Positions 11,197 to 19,091 of a stretch of 64,000 nt of DNA are shown here, one piece after another; the first letter of the stretch is position 1; every line of letters starts with the position of its first letter. The notes beneath the pieces are model-generated. The model searched no databases. It saw only the letters and a program-made list of their open reading frames with translations, and was not told the DNA's origin. Location: positions 682,001 to 746,000 of the forward strand of contig NZ_FO082820.1 of NCBI RefSeq assembly GCF_000967425.1. Reading direction: 5' to 3'. The position numbers were made by a program, and so were the translations under genes. This stretch comes from Pseudorhizobium banfieldiae (GTDB lineage: Bacteria > Pseudomonadota > Alphaproteobacteria > Rhizobiales > Rhizobiaceae).

Positions 11197-12294
11197 TTGA
11201 GAAAAGACAATCTACGTAGGACGGTCGTTGCCGCCGCATTGGCAGGAGTGGTCGCAGGCTCAGTCGGGACAGGCGCCGCTGCTGCGCAGGATTTGGCGGG
11301 CAAGACCGTCGAATTTGTCATCCCGTTTGCTGAATCGGGCGGCTCAGCAGCATGGGCAAACTTCTTCGCGCCGCTTCTCAGCAAGCATCTCGCCGGCAAT
11401 CCGACGGTAGTCGTGCGCTATCGCCCGGGAGCCGGATCGACGGAGGGTGCGAACTGGTTCCAGGAGCAGAAGACGGCCGACGGAACGCTGATCTTCGGGA
11501 CCTCCGGCAGTACGCAATTCCCCTACCTGCTGGATGATCCCCGGGTCCGCTACGAGTACAAGGACTGGAAGGTCGTCCTTTCATCCGGTACCGGCGGCGT
11601 CGTCTATCTGCCGCCGGATCTGGGCGAGCGGTTCGACGGCGACTTCGACGACCTGAAGGATGAGAATTATCTCTACGGCTCCCAGGGAGCGACAACGCTT
11701 GACCTGGTGCCGCTGCTCGCCTTCAAGCTTCTCGGACTGCAGGTTGATCCTGTCTTCGGGATCGAAGGCCGTGGCGACGGACGCCTGATGTTTGAGCGTG
11801 GCGAGGCCAATATCGATTACCAGACCACCTCCGCCTACCTCAAGAGCGTGGTTCCGCTGGTCGAGCAGAAGCTCGCGGTCCCAGCCTTCTCCTACGGTGC
11901 GCTCGATGCTGATGGCAACATTGTCCGCGATCCCACATTCCCCGACCTGCCGAGCTTCAAGGAAGTCTGTGAGGCAACCGAAGGGTGTGAGACTTCCGGC
12001 GTCGGCTGGGATGCCTGGAAGGCCTTCTTTGTTTCCGGCTTCGCGGCGCAAAAGCTCATCTACCTGCCGGGTGGCGCAAGCCAGGAAGTGGTGGACATGT
12101 ACACCAAGGCATTCGAGGACATGATCGCGCAACCGGAGTTTGCCAAGAACTCGGAAGAGACACTCGGTGTCTATCCGCAAGGCGTCGGCAAGGCTGCGAT
12201 GGCAGCCCATGAACAGGCCATCACCGTCACCCCTGAAGCCAAGCAGTACGTCCTCGACTGGCTGAAGGAAGACTACGGCATCACCATGCAATGA
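11197..12294 (+). CDS. TctC-type periplasmic tricarboxylate-binding protein (TTT system 1)
   Basis: A binding protein of the tripartite tricarboxylate transporter (TctC/Bug) family, 365 residues, somewhat longer than the usual 320. The N-terminus LRKDNLRRTVVAAALAGVVAG...AAAAQD is a Sec signal peptide, followed by the family opening VEFVIPFAESGGS and VVRYRPGAGSTEGANW. Start: a GTG at 11167 opens the frame, but a strong GGGAGGG at 11186-11192 sits 4 bp before a TTG at 11197, so I chose the TTG. A Cys pair (about residues 257 and 263, EVCEATEGC) could form a disulfide. The next gene is the membrane part of the same importer. Proximity to tcuAB suggests tricarballylate, aconitate or citrate as ligand. 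Confidence 0.85.
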   Translation: MRKDNLRRTVVAAALAGVVAGSVGTGAAAAQDLAGKTVEFVIPFAESGGSAAWANFFAPLLSKHLAGNPTVVVRYRPGAGSTEGANWFQEQKTADGTLIFGTSGSTQFPYLLDDPRVRYEYKDWKVVLSSGTGGVVYLPPDLGERFDGDFDDLKDENYLYGSQGATTLDLVPLLAFKLLGLQVDPVFGIEGRGDGRLMFERGEANIDYQTTSAYLKSVVPLVEQKLAVPAFSYGALDADGNIVRDPTFPDLPSFKEVCEATEGCETSGVGWDAWKAFFVSGFAAQKLIYLPGGASQEVVDMYTKAFEDMIAQPEFAKNSEETLGVYPQGVGKAAMAAHEQAITVTPEAKQYVLDWLKEDYGITMQ

Positions 12295-12305
12295 TCCGGC
12301 AGGGT

Positions 12306-12334
12306 GCCCGGCGCGGCCATTGGCCATGCCGGGC
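12306..12334 (+). terminator. Hairpin between tctC1 and the tctA-tctB fusion gene
   Basis: Perfect 7-bp arms GCCCGGC (12306-12312) and GCCGGGC (12328-12334) enclose an inner palindrome GGCCATTGGCC. There is no T-tract, so it is more likely a partial terminator or an mRNA-stabilising stem that keeps binding-protein transcript in excess of membrane-subunit transcript. Analogous stems follow the other two tctC genes in this window. Confidence 0.6.
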
Positions 12335-12371
12335 GCTTCGTCACGTCGTTCGCATCTGAAAGGCCTTCTTC

Positions 12372-14387
12372 ATGGACATTCTCTCTACGGCCCTGCCGGC
12401 CCTCGGTGAGGCCTTCGTCCTTCTGCTGCAGCCGCAGCAGCTGATGTTTCTCACGCTTGGGGTCCTGCTCGGTCTCGCGGTGGGCATATTGCCAGGCCTG
12501 GGGGGGATCGCAGGGTTGTCCCTCGTTCTACCCTTCATATACGGCATGGACACGGTGTCCGGACTGGCGCTGATGGTTGGCCTGATCGCAGTCATCCCCA
12601 CGTCCGACACGTTTTCCTCCGTCCTGCTCGGCATCCCCGGATCGAGTTCAGCCCAGGCGACTGTGCTCGATGGCTTCCCCTTGGCGAGGAAGGGGCTTGC
12701 TGCCCGCGCCCTCTCGGCCGCTTTCATGTGCTCGCTCTATGGCGGCCTGATCAGTGCGATCATCCTGACCTTTTTCATCTTCATTGCACGACCGCTCATC
12801 CTGGCATTCGGCCTTCCGGAAATGCTGATGCTGACCGTGCTCGGCCTGTCCATGGTCGCAATCCTGGCGGGGAGGGTGCCGCTGAAAGGAATCGTTGCGG
12901 CGGGTATTGGGCTCCTCGCTGGAACGATTGGGGCGGCGGGTGCCGGCGGCAGCCTGCGCATGACGACCTATGACTTTCCTTACCTGGTGGACGGTCTGCA
13001 ACTCATCATCGTGGGTCTGGGCATGTATGCCGTACCTGAGATCGTCTCGCTGCTGAGGGAAGACCAGAGCGTGGCGCAGGGCAATAAGCTTGGTGCCGGC
13101 TGGTTCGACGGGGTCCGTGACTGGTGGCGCAACAAGTGGCTGTCGACCAAGGGGGCGATGATCGGTGTCATCGTCGGGATCATCCCCGGTCTGGGCGGAT
13201 CGGTGGTCGACTGGATCGCTTATGGTTACACGGTGCAGTCTTCGAAGGATCGCGAAAACTTCGGGAAGGGCGACATCCGCGGCGTGATCGGGCCGGAATC
13301 CTCCGCCAATGCCACCATGGGCGGAGCACTGGTGCCGACGCTGATCTTCGGTATTCCGGGCTCGGGCACCATGGCGGTGTTCCTCGGAGGCCTTGCGCTG
13401 CTCAACCTGTCGCCGGGCCTGCACATGGTGCGCCAGAACCTCGACGTGACCTATACGATCGTCTGGTCGCTCGCCCTGGCGAACGTCATCGGGGCTGGGA
13501 TTTGTATCCTCTTGTCCGCGCAGATCGCCAAATTTTCGAAGATCCGCTTCGCGATCCTGGCGCCATTCCTGTTCATGCTGATCTCGTTTGCAGCATTCCA
13601 GTCGCGGCAGTCGATCGGAGACCTCATCGCCCTGATCGCCATCGGCTTCCTCGGTATCCTCTTGCGCCGGTTTGACTATTCGAGGCCAGCCTTCCTGATC
13701 GGGTTCGTTCTCTCGAACCAGGCAGAGGCATTCGCCAACATGGCGAACCAGATCGCGGGAGCACGCTTCAACCGTGGCTTCTGGGCCGGCATGGAGTATA
13801 TCGCATCGCCGCTGGCGCTGACGATCCTTGCGCTGACCATCGTGTCGATCGTCGTCGGGCTGCGCAGTGCGAAGTTCATCAACGAGCATGACGCAGAAGC
13901 GAGCGGGGGAAAACGGACCTCCGTGATCTTCCTTCTTTGCATCACCACCTATGTTGCGGTCTCGGTCATGGACGCGGCGATGATATCGCGGCTCGGGGAT
14001 AAGATCTTCCCACTCACGGTTGGGCTCGTCACGCTTGCGGCCTGTGCGGGCCTGCTGGTCCGGATGCGCCGCGCGCCGGAAACAGATCCCGTCTTCGTCG
14101 ATCTCGAACGCGGTGGGCCCGACGAGAAGCTTCCGGTCGGACTATGGTCGACGCTGGCCTGGTTCGCCATGCTTCTCGCAGCCTCTCTGTTGTTCGGCTT
14201 CGTGATCGGACTCACGCTCTTCCTGCTGGCGTTCTTCCGCACCCGGGCAAGGCTCGGACTGCCGATGACGCTGATCTACACCGCGGGCGGAGTTGCTGCG
14301 ATCATCCTCTTTGCCGGGGTTCTCGGACGCGATTTCCCGCCCGGCCTCCTGCAGGCTTACACCGACCTGCCCTGGCCGCTGAGGTAA
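12372..14387 (+). CDS. TctA-TctB fusion, membrane subunits of TTT transporter 1
   Basis: A 671-residue polytopic membrane protein. Residues 1 to about 500 are TctA, with the duplicated family motif VGILPGLGGIAGLSL (about 37-51) and VGIIPGLGGSVVDW (about 265-278) and the ligand-region signature LLGIPGSSSAQATVLDGFP. After a hydrophilic linker (about 500-513) the last 155 residues form a TctB-like domain with about four membrane segments, ending GVLGRDFPPGLL, which matches the typical TctB C-terminus. TctA and TctB are normally separate proteins, as in the two other systems in this window. It imports a carboxylate with the upstream TctC-type protein, driven by ion gradient. Confidence 0.88.
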   Translation: MDILSTALPALGEAFVLLLQPQQLMFLTLGVLLGLAVGILPGLGGIAGLSLVLPFIYGMDTVSGLALMVGLIAVIPTSDTFSSVLLGIPGSSSAQATVLDGFPLARKGLAARALSAAFMCSLYGGLISAIILTFFIFIARPLILAFGLPEMLMLTVLGLSMVAILAGRVPLKGIVAAGIGLLAGTIGAAGAGGSLRMTTYDFPYLVDGLQLIIVGLGMYAVPEIVSLLREDQSVAQGNKLGAGWFDGVRDWWRNKWLSTKGAMIGVIVGIIPGLGGSVVDWIAYGYTVQSSKDRENFGKGDIRGVIGPESSANATMGGALVPTLIFGIPGSGTMAVFLGGLALLNLSPGLHMVRQNLDVTYTIVWSLALANVIGAGICILLSAQIAKFSKIRFAILAPFLFMLISFAAFQSRQSIGDLIALIAIGFLGILLRRFDYSRPAFLIGFVLSNQAEAFANMANQIAGARFNRGFWAGMEYIASPLALTILALTIVSIVVGLRSAKFINEHDAEASGGKRTSVIFLLCITTYVAVSVMDAAMISRLGDKIFPLTVGLVTLAACAGLLVRMRRAPETDPVFVDLERGGPDEKLPVGLWSTLAWFAMLLAASLLFGFVIGLTLFLLAFFRTRARLGLPMTLIYTAGGVAAIILFAGVLGRDFPPGLLQAYTDLPWPLR

Positions 14388-14398
14388 ATCCGCACCTA

Positions 14399-14420
14399 CG
14401 CCCCGGCTGGCGCTGGGGCG
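14399..14420 (+). terminator. Hairpin after the tctA-tctB gene
   Basis: CGCCCC (14399-14404) pairs with GGGGCG (14415-14420) around GGCTGGCGCT, 12 bp after the TTT stop codon. No T-run follows, so termination efficiency is uncertain; it may only separate the transporter from the ThDP enzyme gene. Confidence 0.4.
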
Positions 14421-14475
14421 GTTCATCCGCCCTCACAGGCGAACGATCTTCTGACGATAAAATTGGAGTTGCTGC

Positions 14476-16134
14476 GTGGTTGAGCGCAAGATGTATGGTT
14501 TGCTGGCCGAAGCATTCAGGCAGGAGGGGGTCGATACCTGTTTTGCCCTTCTGGGCGATGCCAACATGAACTGGGCAACTGCCCTTTCAGGGCTCGGCAC
14601 CGACATGGTCTATGTCCGCCACGAACATTGCGCGGTTGCGGCTGCCATGGCCTATGCACGGAAAACCGGAGACGTGGGTGTGGCAACGGTAACCTGCGGT
14701 CCGGGGCTGACGCAGGTTCTCACGGCGCTGCCAGCGGCCGTCCGGGCGCAACTGCCGCTTGTCATTTTTGCCGGAGAAGCGCCTCTGAAGGCGGCCTGGT
14801 ACAATCAGGCGATTGACCAGGCGCCGTTCATCCGTGCGACCGGCGCAACCTATCATTCCCTCCATCATCCGCCTCGCATGGCTGAAGCGGTACGTGATGC
14901 GTTTCTTGAGGCGAGGACCACAAGCCGGCCCGTCGTGATTGGCGTGCCATTCGATCTCCAGGGCCTCAATATTGAGCAATCACCGACTTTACCCCGTCCC
15001 TCGACCGAGCTCGTCCCTAAAGTTGGTCCGATCCCGCCGAATAAGGACGATCTCGCCGATGCGGCGGCACGTATCAATGGGGCAAAACGCGTCATCGTGA
15101 TGGCGGGCATGGGCGCGGTTGCCGCAGGGGCAGGACCTGCTTGCCGTCTACTGGCAGAACGGTGTGACGCAATGCTCGCTACTACGCTTCCGGCACGAGG
15201 CCTGTTCCATGATGATCCCTATTCCATCGGGGTGGTCGGCGGTTTTTCCAGCGCGGCCGCGCGGGAGTTGTTGGGTGAGGCGGATCTCGTCATCGGTGTC
15301 GGAACGATCCTGGCCCATCACAATGCGGAGGGCGGAAGGCTCTTCGGGCAAGCGCATGTCCTGCAGATCGACGTGGAGCCTCTGACGGTCAGCCAGGGAC
15401 GCATTGCTGCCCACAGCCATGTCCGCGCGGATGCCCGGCTTGCCGTGGAAGCGCTAGCGGAACTCGTCAACCCCCGTCAGCTCGTGTGGAGGAGCGAGGA
15501 GACAACTACCCTTATCCGGGAAGCGCCGATCGATCCTGAGCCCTATGCCACGGAGCCCGGGCTTCTCGACCCGCGCGACGTCGTGGCGGCGCTTGAGGCA
15601 GCACTGCCGCGTGATTGGGAGATGGTGAATTCCTCCGGCCATTGTTCATTCTACTTCGCACACATGCCGTCGCGACCTCAGGAACGGTTCCTGACTATCC
15701 GGGAATTCGGCGCAATCGGCAACGGGATCGCTTTCGCCATGGGGGTGGCGGCCGCGCGCCCGGACGAAACGATCGTCTTGTTCGACGGTGATGGGAGCCT
15801 GCTGATGCATATCCAGGAGATCGAGACCATACGTCGTCACGGGATGAACATCCTCATCTGCGTGATGAATGACGGCGCCTATGGTTCGGAGATCCACAAA
15901 CTGCGATCGGAAGGCCTGCCGGACGATGGAGCAGTCTTTGGCCGGCCTGACTTTGCAGCAATCGCCAGGGGGTTCGGCATCGGTGGCGAGACTATTGGCG
16001 ATCTTTCCGATCTGCCCCGGCTCGTGGCCCAGTTCAGCCGGCGCGGTGGCGCGGCCATCTGGGATTTTCCCGTTTCCGACAAGGTGCTGTCACCGGTTAT
16101 CCGGCGAGCGCATCCTCAACGAGCGTCCACGTGA
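14476..16134 (+). CDS. Thiamine-diphosphate-dependent enzyme (acetolactate synthase-like), substrate unknown
   Basis: A 552-residue three-domain ThDP enzyme. The N-terminal PYR domain has the catalytic Glu in VRHEHCAVAAAMAYA (Glu50) and TCGPGLTQVLTALPAA. The central domain spans about 190-340. The C-terminal PP domain has the cofactor motif from FDGDGSLL (about 434-441) to CVMNDGAYG (about 459-467). It belongs to the acetolactate synthase/decarboxylase-like superfamily; I cannot assign a 2-oxo acid substrate. The start is a GTG with GGAG 7 bp upstream. It lies between the tricarboxylate importer and a convergent LysR gene, so it is probably a catabolic decarboxylase or carboligase of this locus. 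Confidence 0.8.
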   Translation: MVERKMYGLLAEAFRQEGVDTCFALLGDANMNWATALSGLGTDMVYVRHEHCAVAAAMAYARKTGDVGVATVTCGPGLTQVLTALPAAVRAQLPLVIFAGEAPLKAAWYNQAIDQAPFIRATGATYHSLHHPPRMAEAVRDAFLEARTTSRPVVIGVPFDLQGLNIEQSPTLPRPSTELVPKVGPIPPNKDDLADAAARINGAKRVIVMAGMGAVAAGAGPACRLLAERCDAMLATTLPARGLFHDDPYSIGVVGGFSSAAARELLGEADLVIGVGTILAHHNAEGGRLFGQAHVLQIDVEPLTVSQGRIAAHSHVRADARLAVEALAELVNPRQLVWRSEETTTLIREAPIDPEPYATEPGLLDPRDVVAALEAALPRDWEMVNSSGHCSFYFAHMPSRPQERFLTIREFGAIGNGIAFAMGVAAARPDETIVLFDGDGSLLMHIQEIETIRRHGMNILICVMNDGAYGSEIHKLRSEGLPDDGAVFGRPDFAAIARGFGIGGETIGDLSDLPRLVAQFSRRGGAAIWDFPVSDKVLSPVIRRAHPQRAST

Positions 16135-16209
16135 GTGAGCCGAATGACGCGGGCTGGTCGTATGCGAGCGACCCAGGCGGCAGACCCCAAGATCTGCGGT
16201 CCGGCGCCG

Positions 16210-17100
16210 TCAAATGTTGGCGAGGCGATGGCGGATCATCTCCAGCAACGCTTCCGCGGGTGGCGAAAGTGGAACGCCGCGCCTCGTGATCGCGCCGATC
16301 CGGCGCGTCAGGTCCACATCGGAAAAGGGCAGGCCAACAATATTCGCCGGCGACTGATGCATCGTGAGGCGGGGCAGCACCGTCAATGCGACGCCGGAGG
16401 CCACCAGCGCCATGGCCGTGGCGGCATTCTGTACCTCGAAGCGCCAGTCGATCTGCTTGCCGACATCGCCCAGCGAGTTTTCCACCAGCTGGCGATTTGT
16501 CGACTGGGTGCGAATCCGAACCATAGGCTCTCCCAGGAGATCGGACCTTGTTACGTGGTCTTGCCGGGCAAGCCGGTGCCCCTTGTTGACCAGCAGCACG
16601 TAAGGTTCGGTGCACAGAGGTTCTGCTTCGATATCCCACGGTGTTGCGCTGATGATGGTAATCCCGAACTCGGCCTCGCCCTCCTTCACCAGATCCATGA
16701 CGTGACCGGTAGGTTGGTCGAGAAGCACGATCTGAAACCCTCGGTGAAGGTCTGCGAAGGCTCTCATCACGTCGGGCAGGTAATAGCCGGCTATGGTCGG
16801 CAAGCAGGCGAAGACCAGGCGCCGGCGTGCCTCGCGGCCACTCTCCCTCACTCCCTGGTAAAGGCCGGAAAGCGTCTCCAGATGGCGCCGCACGTCCGGC
16901 AGCAGCGCCTGGCCTGCCTTCGTCAGAGAGACGTCGTGAGAGGTCCTGATCAGGAGGCGTGTATTGAGATCCTCCTCGATCTTCCGGATGCGGTGACTGA
17001 GCGCCGTCTGGGTGACATTCAGCTTGGCCGCAGCCTTGGAGAAGCTTCCGAGTTCGGCCACCGCGATGAAGGCTTCCAGCCCCAGATAATCTACTCGCAT
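16210..17100 (-). CDS. LysR-type transcriptional regulator
   Basis: A 296-residue LysR regulator with N-terminal helix-turn-helix (GSFSKAAAKLNVTQTALSHRIRKIEEDL, residues about 17-44) and a C-terminal effector domain starting near RRRLVFACLPTI. The frame opens 25 codons upstream, but the ATG at 17098-17100 giving MRVDYLGLEAFIAVAELG fits family starts. It is convergent with the ThDP gene and divergent from the TauE/SafE gene (83 bp apart), so it probably controls one or both. The ligand is unknown; a carboxylate of the tcu pathway is an inference from position. Confidence 0.85.
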   Translation of the reverse strand: MRVDYLGLEAFIAVAELGSFSKAAAKLNVTQTALSHRIRKIEEDLNTRLLIRTSHDVSLTKAGQALLPDVRRHLETLSGLYQGVRESGREARRRLVFACLPTIAGYYLPDVMRAFADLHRGFQIVLLDQPTGHVMDLVKEGEAEFGITIISATPWDIEAEPLCTEPYVLLVNKGHRLARQDHVTRSDLLGEPMVRIRTQSTNRQLVENSLGDVGKQIDWRFEVQNAATAMALVASGVALTVLPRLTMHQSPANIVGLPFSDVDLTRRIGAITRRGVPLSPPAEALLEMIRHRLANI

Positions 17101-17183
17101 TCCGCTACCCCGGTGCCGACGAAGAGCCACGTTCCCATAAGACATCGGATGCGGCAATTGCCGCCGACTTTGCAAAGGCGCAG

Positions 17184-17939
17184 ATGAACCACCTGTTGAA
17201 CTTTCTCATGCCGCCCACCGTGGAGCCGACGGCGGCCCTCGTCATGTTGGCAGCGAGCACGGCTGCATCCTTCATAACCATTGCGTTCGGAATCGGTGGC
17301 GGCGTTCTGCTGCTGGCCGTCATGGCGATCCTGGTCCCGCCGGCGGCGCTCATTCCGGTGCATGGCATCATCCAGTTCGGCTCCAATATCGGTCGCGTCG
17401 TCTTCATGTTCCGATATATCAGCTGGGCAAGCACATGGTCGTTCATGGCGGGGACCGTGGTCGGCGTGATCGCCGGCGGAGCGGCGGCGCCCAATCTGTC
17501 GCCGGCGGTCGTACAGATGGGCGTCGGGCTGTTCGTGCTCTGGTCGGTCTTCATGAAGCCGCCTCGCTGGCTCAGCCGCATTCCGCTGGTCACGGGTGTC
17601 GTCTCGAGCTTCCTGACCATGTTCTTCGGTGCCACAGGACCGTTCGTTGCGACGTTCACCAAGTCGCTGGCGCTTGACCGCCATCGCCACGTCGCAACGC
17701 ACGGCGCCATGATGTCGGTGCAGCATCTCCTCAAGACGCTCATGCTGAGCTTTCTTGGCTTCGCATTCGCACCTTGGATTGGCTTCATTGGTGCGATGAT
17801 CATCTGCGGTGCCATCGGAACCTTCCTCGGCAGGCTCATTCTCGACCGGATCTCGGACAGGCGGTTCCGGCTTGCACTCGACATCACGCTCGTCGTCCTA
17901 TCGCTCCGCCTGATCTGGTCGGGGAGCTCCATGCTCTGA
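17184..17939 (+). CDS. TauE/SafE-family membrane transporter
   Basis: A 251-residue membrane protein of the TauE/SafE (anion exporter/permease) family with about eight hydrophobic segments and the characteristic repeated Gly-rich and Pro turns (FGIGGGVLLLAVMAILVPPAAL near 37-58; FFGATGPFVATF in the second repeat). Members export sulfite, sulfonates or organic anions. It is divergent from the LysR gene and convergent with tcuB. The substrate is unknown; it could move a carboxylate of this locus. Confidence 0.82.
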   Translation: MNHLLNFLMPPTVEPTAALVMLAASTAASFITIAFGIGGGVLLLAVMAILVPPAALIPVHGIIQFGSNIGRVVFMFRYISWASTWSFMAGTVVGVIAGGAAAPNLSPAVVQMGVGLFVLWSVFMKPPRWLSRIPLVTGVVSSFLTMFFGATGPFVATFTKSLALDRHRHVATHGAMMSVQHLLKTLMLSFLGFAFAPWIGFIGAMIICGAIGTFLGRLILDRISDRRFRLALDITLVVLSLRLIWSGSSML

Positions 17940-17946
17940 GCGGGCA

Positions 17947-17964
17947 GGCCGGCATCAGCCGGCC
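17947..17964. terminator. Convergent terminator-like stem at the tcuB end
   Basis: Perfect inverted repeat GGCCGGC (17947-17953), loop ATCA, GCCGGCC (17958-17964). It lies between the convergent TauE/SafE and tcuB genes and overlaps the last codons and stop of tcuB. It has no T-tract, so it may act as a weak bidirectional terminator. Confidence 0.45.
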
Positions 17965-19091
17965 GTCTCCATCTCGCGCTTTTCCTTGGCGTAGCGAACG
18001 AGCGCCAGGAATCGGTAGATGCCGTGCATGAACTTGCCATACGGCATGGTGATGAAAAGGCTGAAGACGACGCCGAGATGCACCGCAAGCAGCATTCCCA
18101 TGGCGGGTGTCGCCCGGAAGACCAGGAGCAGCAGGCCGGTCGCGCTCGTCAGGAACAGCATTGCGAGAAACGCGACGTCCATCCCCATCCGCGAATGATC
18201 AAGCAGAAGGGGATCACGCTGCCATTTCGCCTTGAGAAGTCCGATCGGCCCGATGATGAGGCCGATCCCGCCGACTGTCCCGAGGATGACCGGCAGGTCA
18301 TACCAGAAGTAGGGAGCCTCCCGGCCAACGATGTAGTGGTAGACCGTCGCTACGGACGTAGCGGCAAAGCAGAGCATGAAGCCGTAGAAGGTCAGGTGAT
18401 GGTAAAGCCGGCGCCGATCGGTGGGCTTGTCATCCTCGTTCACGCAACCGACGCCGCCCCCGTCGAGATAGCGCAGGGTACAAGCGTCCTTCATTGCCTG
18501 CCAGACTGAAGAGCCTTCCCGCAATGTCGCGGCGGGCTCGCCGATATCGCGCCAGAACAGCCGGATTCCCATTGCGATGGCGAAGAGCGCGTAAAGCGAT
18601 GCCCCCAGGAAGATCAGGACCATCGTGTTGTGCGGCATCAGCCGGTAGAAGGCGCCCGGCCCGGTATGGACGCCGAACAGCACTTCGGGGTCAGTCCAGC
18701 CAACAAAGCCGATGATGAAGAGTGCTACCGAGACGGCTGCGATGATGCTGATCGCCAGCCCGTTGCGCTCGAACAGGCCAGCGAGCGGCCGAGGCCAAGC
18801 ATAGGCCTGATAGCTGTCGCCACGGAGTTTTGCCAGCGTCTTCGGCACGTTGACATCGAATTCATGCGGAGGAGCGAACTGACAGTCGTGCAGGCAGGCA
18901 CCGCAACTGTGGCAGAGGTTTGCCAGGTAGTTGAGGTCTCCGTCGGAAAAGGAACGGCGCATTTCCATGGCCGGAAAGACGGCGCAGAGACCTTCGCAGT
19001 ACCGGCAGGAATTGCAGACCGTCATCAGCCGGTCGGCCTCGGCAAGGAGGGGGCTGGCATGAAGGGTCTCGGGTGCAGCGTGAATGTTCAT
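17955..19091 (-). CDS. tcuB: TcuB: iron-sulfur/membrane electron-transfer partner of tricarballylate dehydrogenase
   Basis: A 378-residue protein of the TcuB/CitB family that reoxidises the reduced flavin of TcuA and passes electrons to the membrane quinone pool. The N-terminus holds two 4Fe-4S motifs, CNSCRYCEGLC (Cys26, 29, 32, 36) and CHSCGACLHDC (Cys60, 63, 66, 70). The rest has about six membrane segments with several His residues typical of a haem-b membrane anchor. The start overlaps the tcuA stop by 4 bp (ATGA), so the two proteins are coupled 1:1. In Salmonella the pair is required to use tricarballylate. Confidence 0.9.
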   Translation of the reverse strand: MNIHAAPETLHASPLLAEADRLMTVCNSCRYCEGLCAVFPAMEMRRSFSDGDLNYLANLCHSCGACLHDCQFAPPHEFDVNVPKTLAKLRGDSYQAYAWPRPLAGLFERNGLAISIIAAVSVALFIIGFVGWTDPEVLFGVHTGPGAFYRLMPHNTMVLIFLGASLYALFAIAMGIRLFWRDIGEPAATLREGSSVWQAMKDACTLRYLDGGGVGCVNEDDKPTDRRRLYHHLTFYGFMLCFAATSVATVYHYIVGREAPYFWYDLPVILGTVGGIGLIIGPIGLLKAKWQRDPLLLDHSRMGMDVAFLAMLFLTSATGLLLLVFRATPAMGMLLAVHLGVVFSLFITMPYGKFMHGIYRFLALVRYAKEKREMETAG

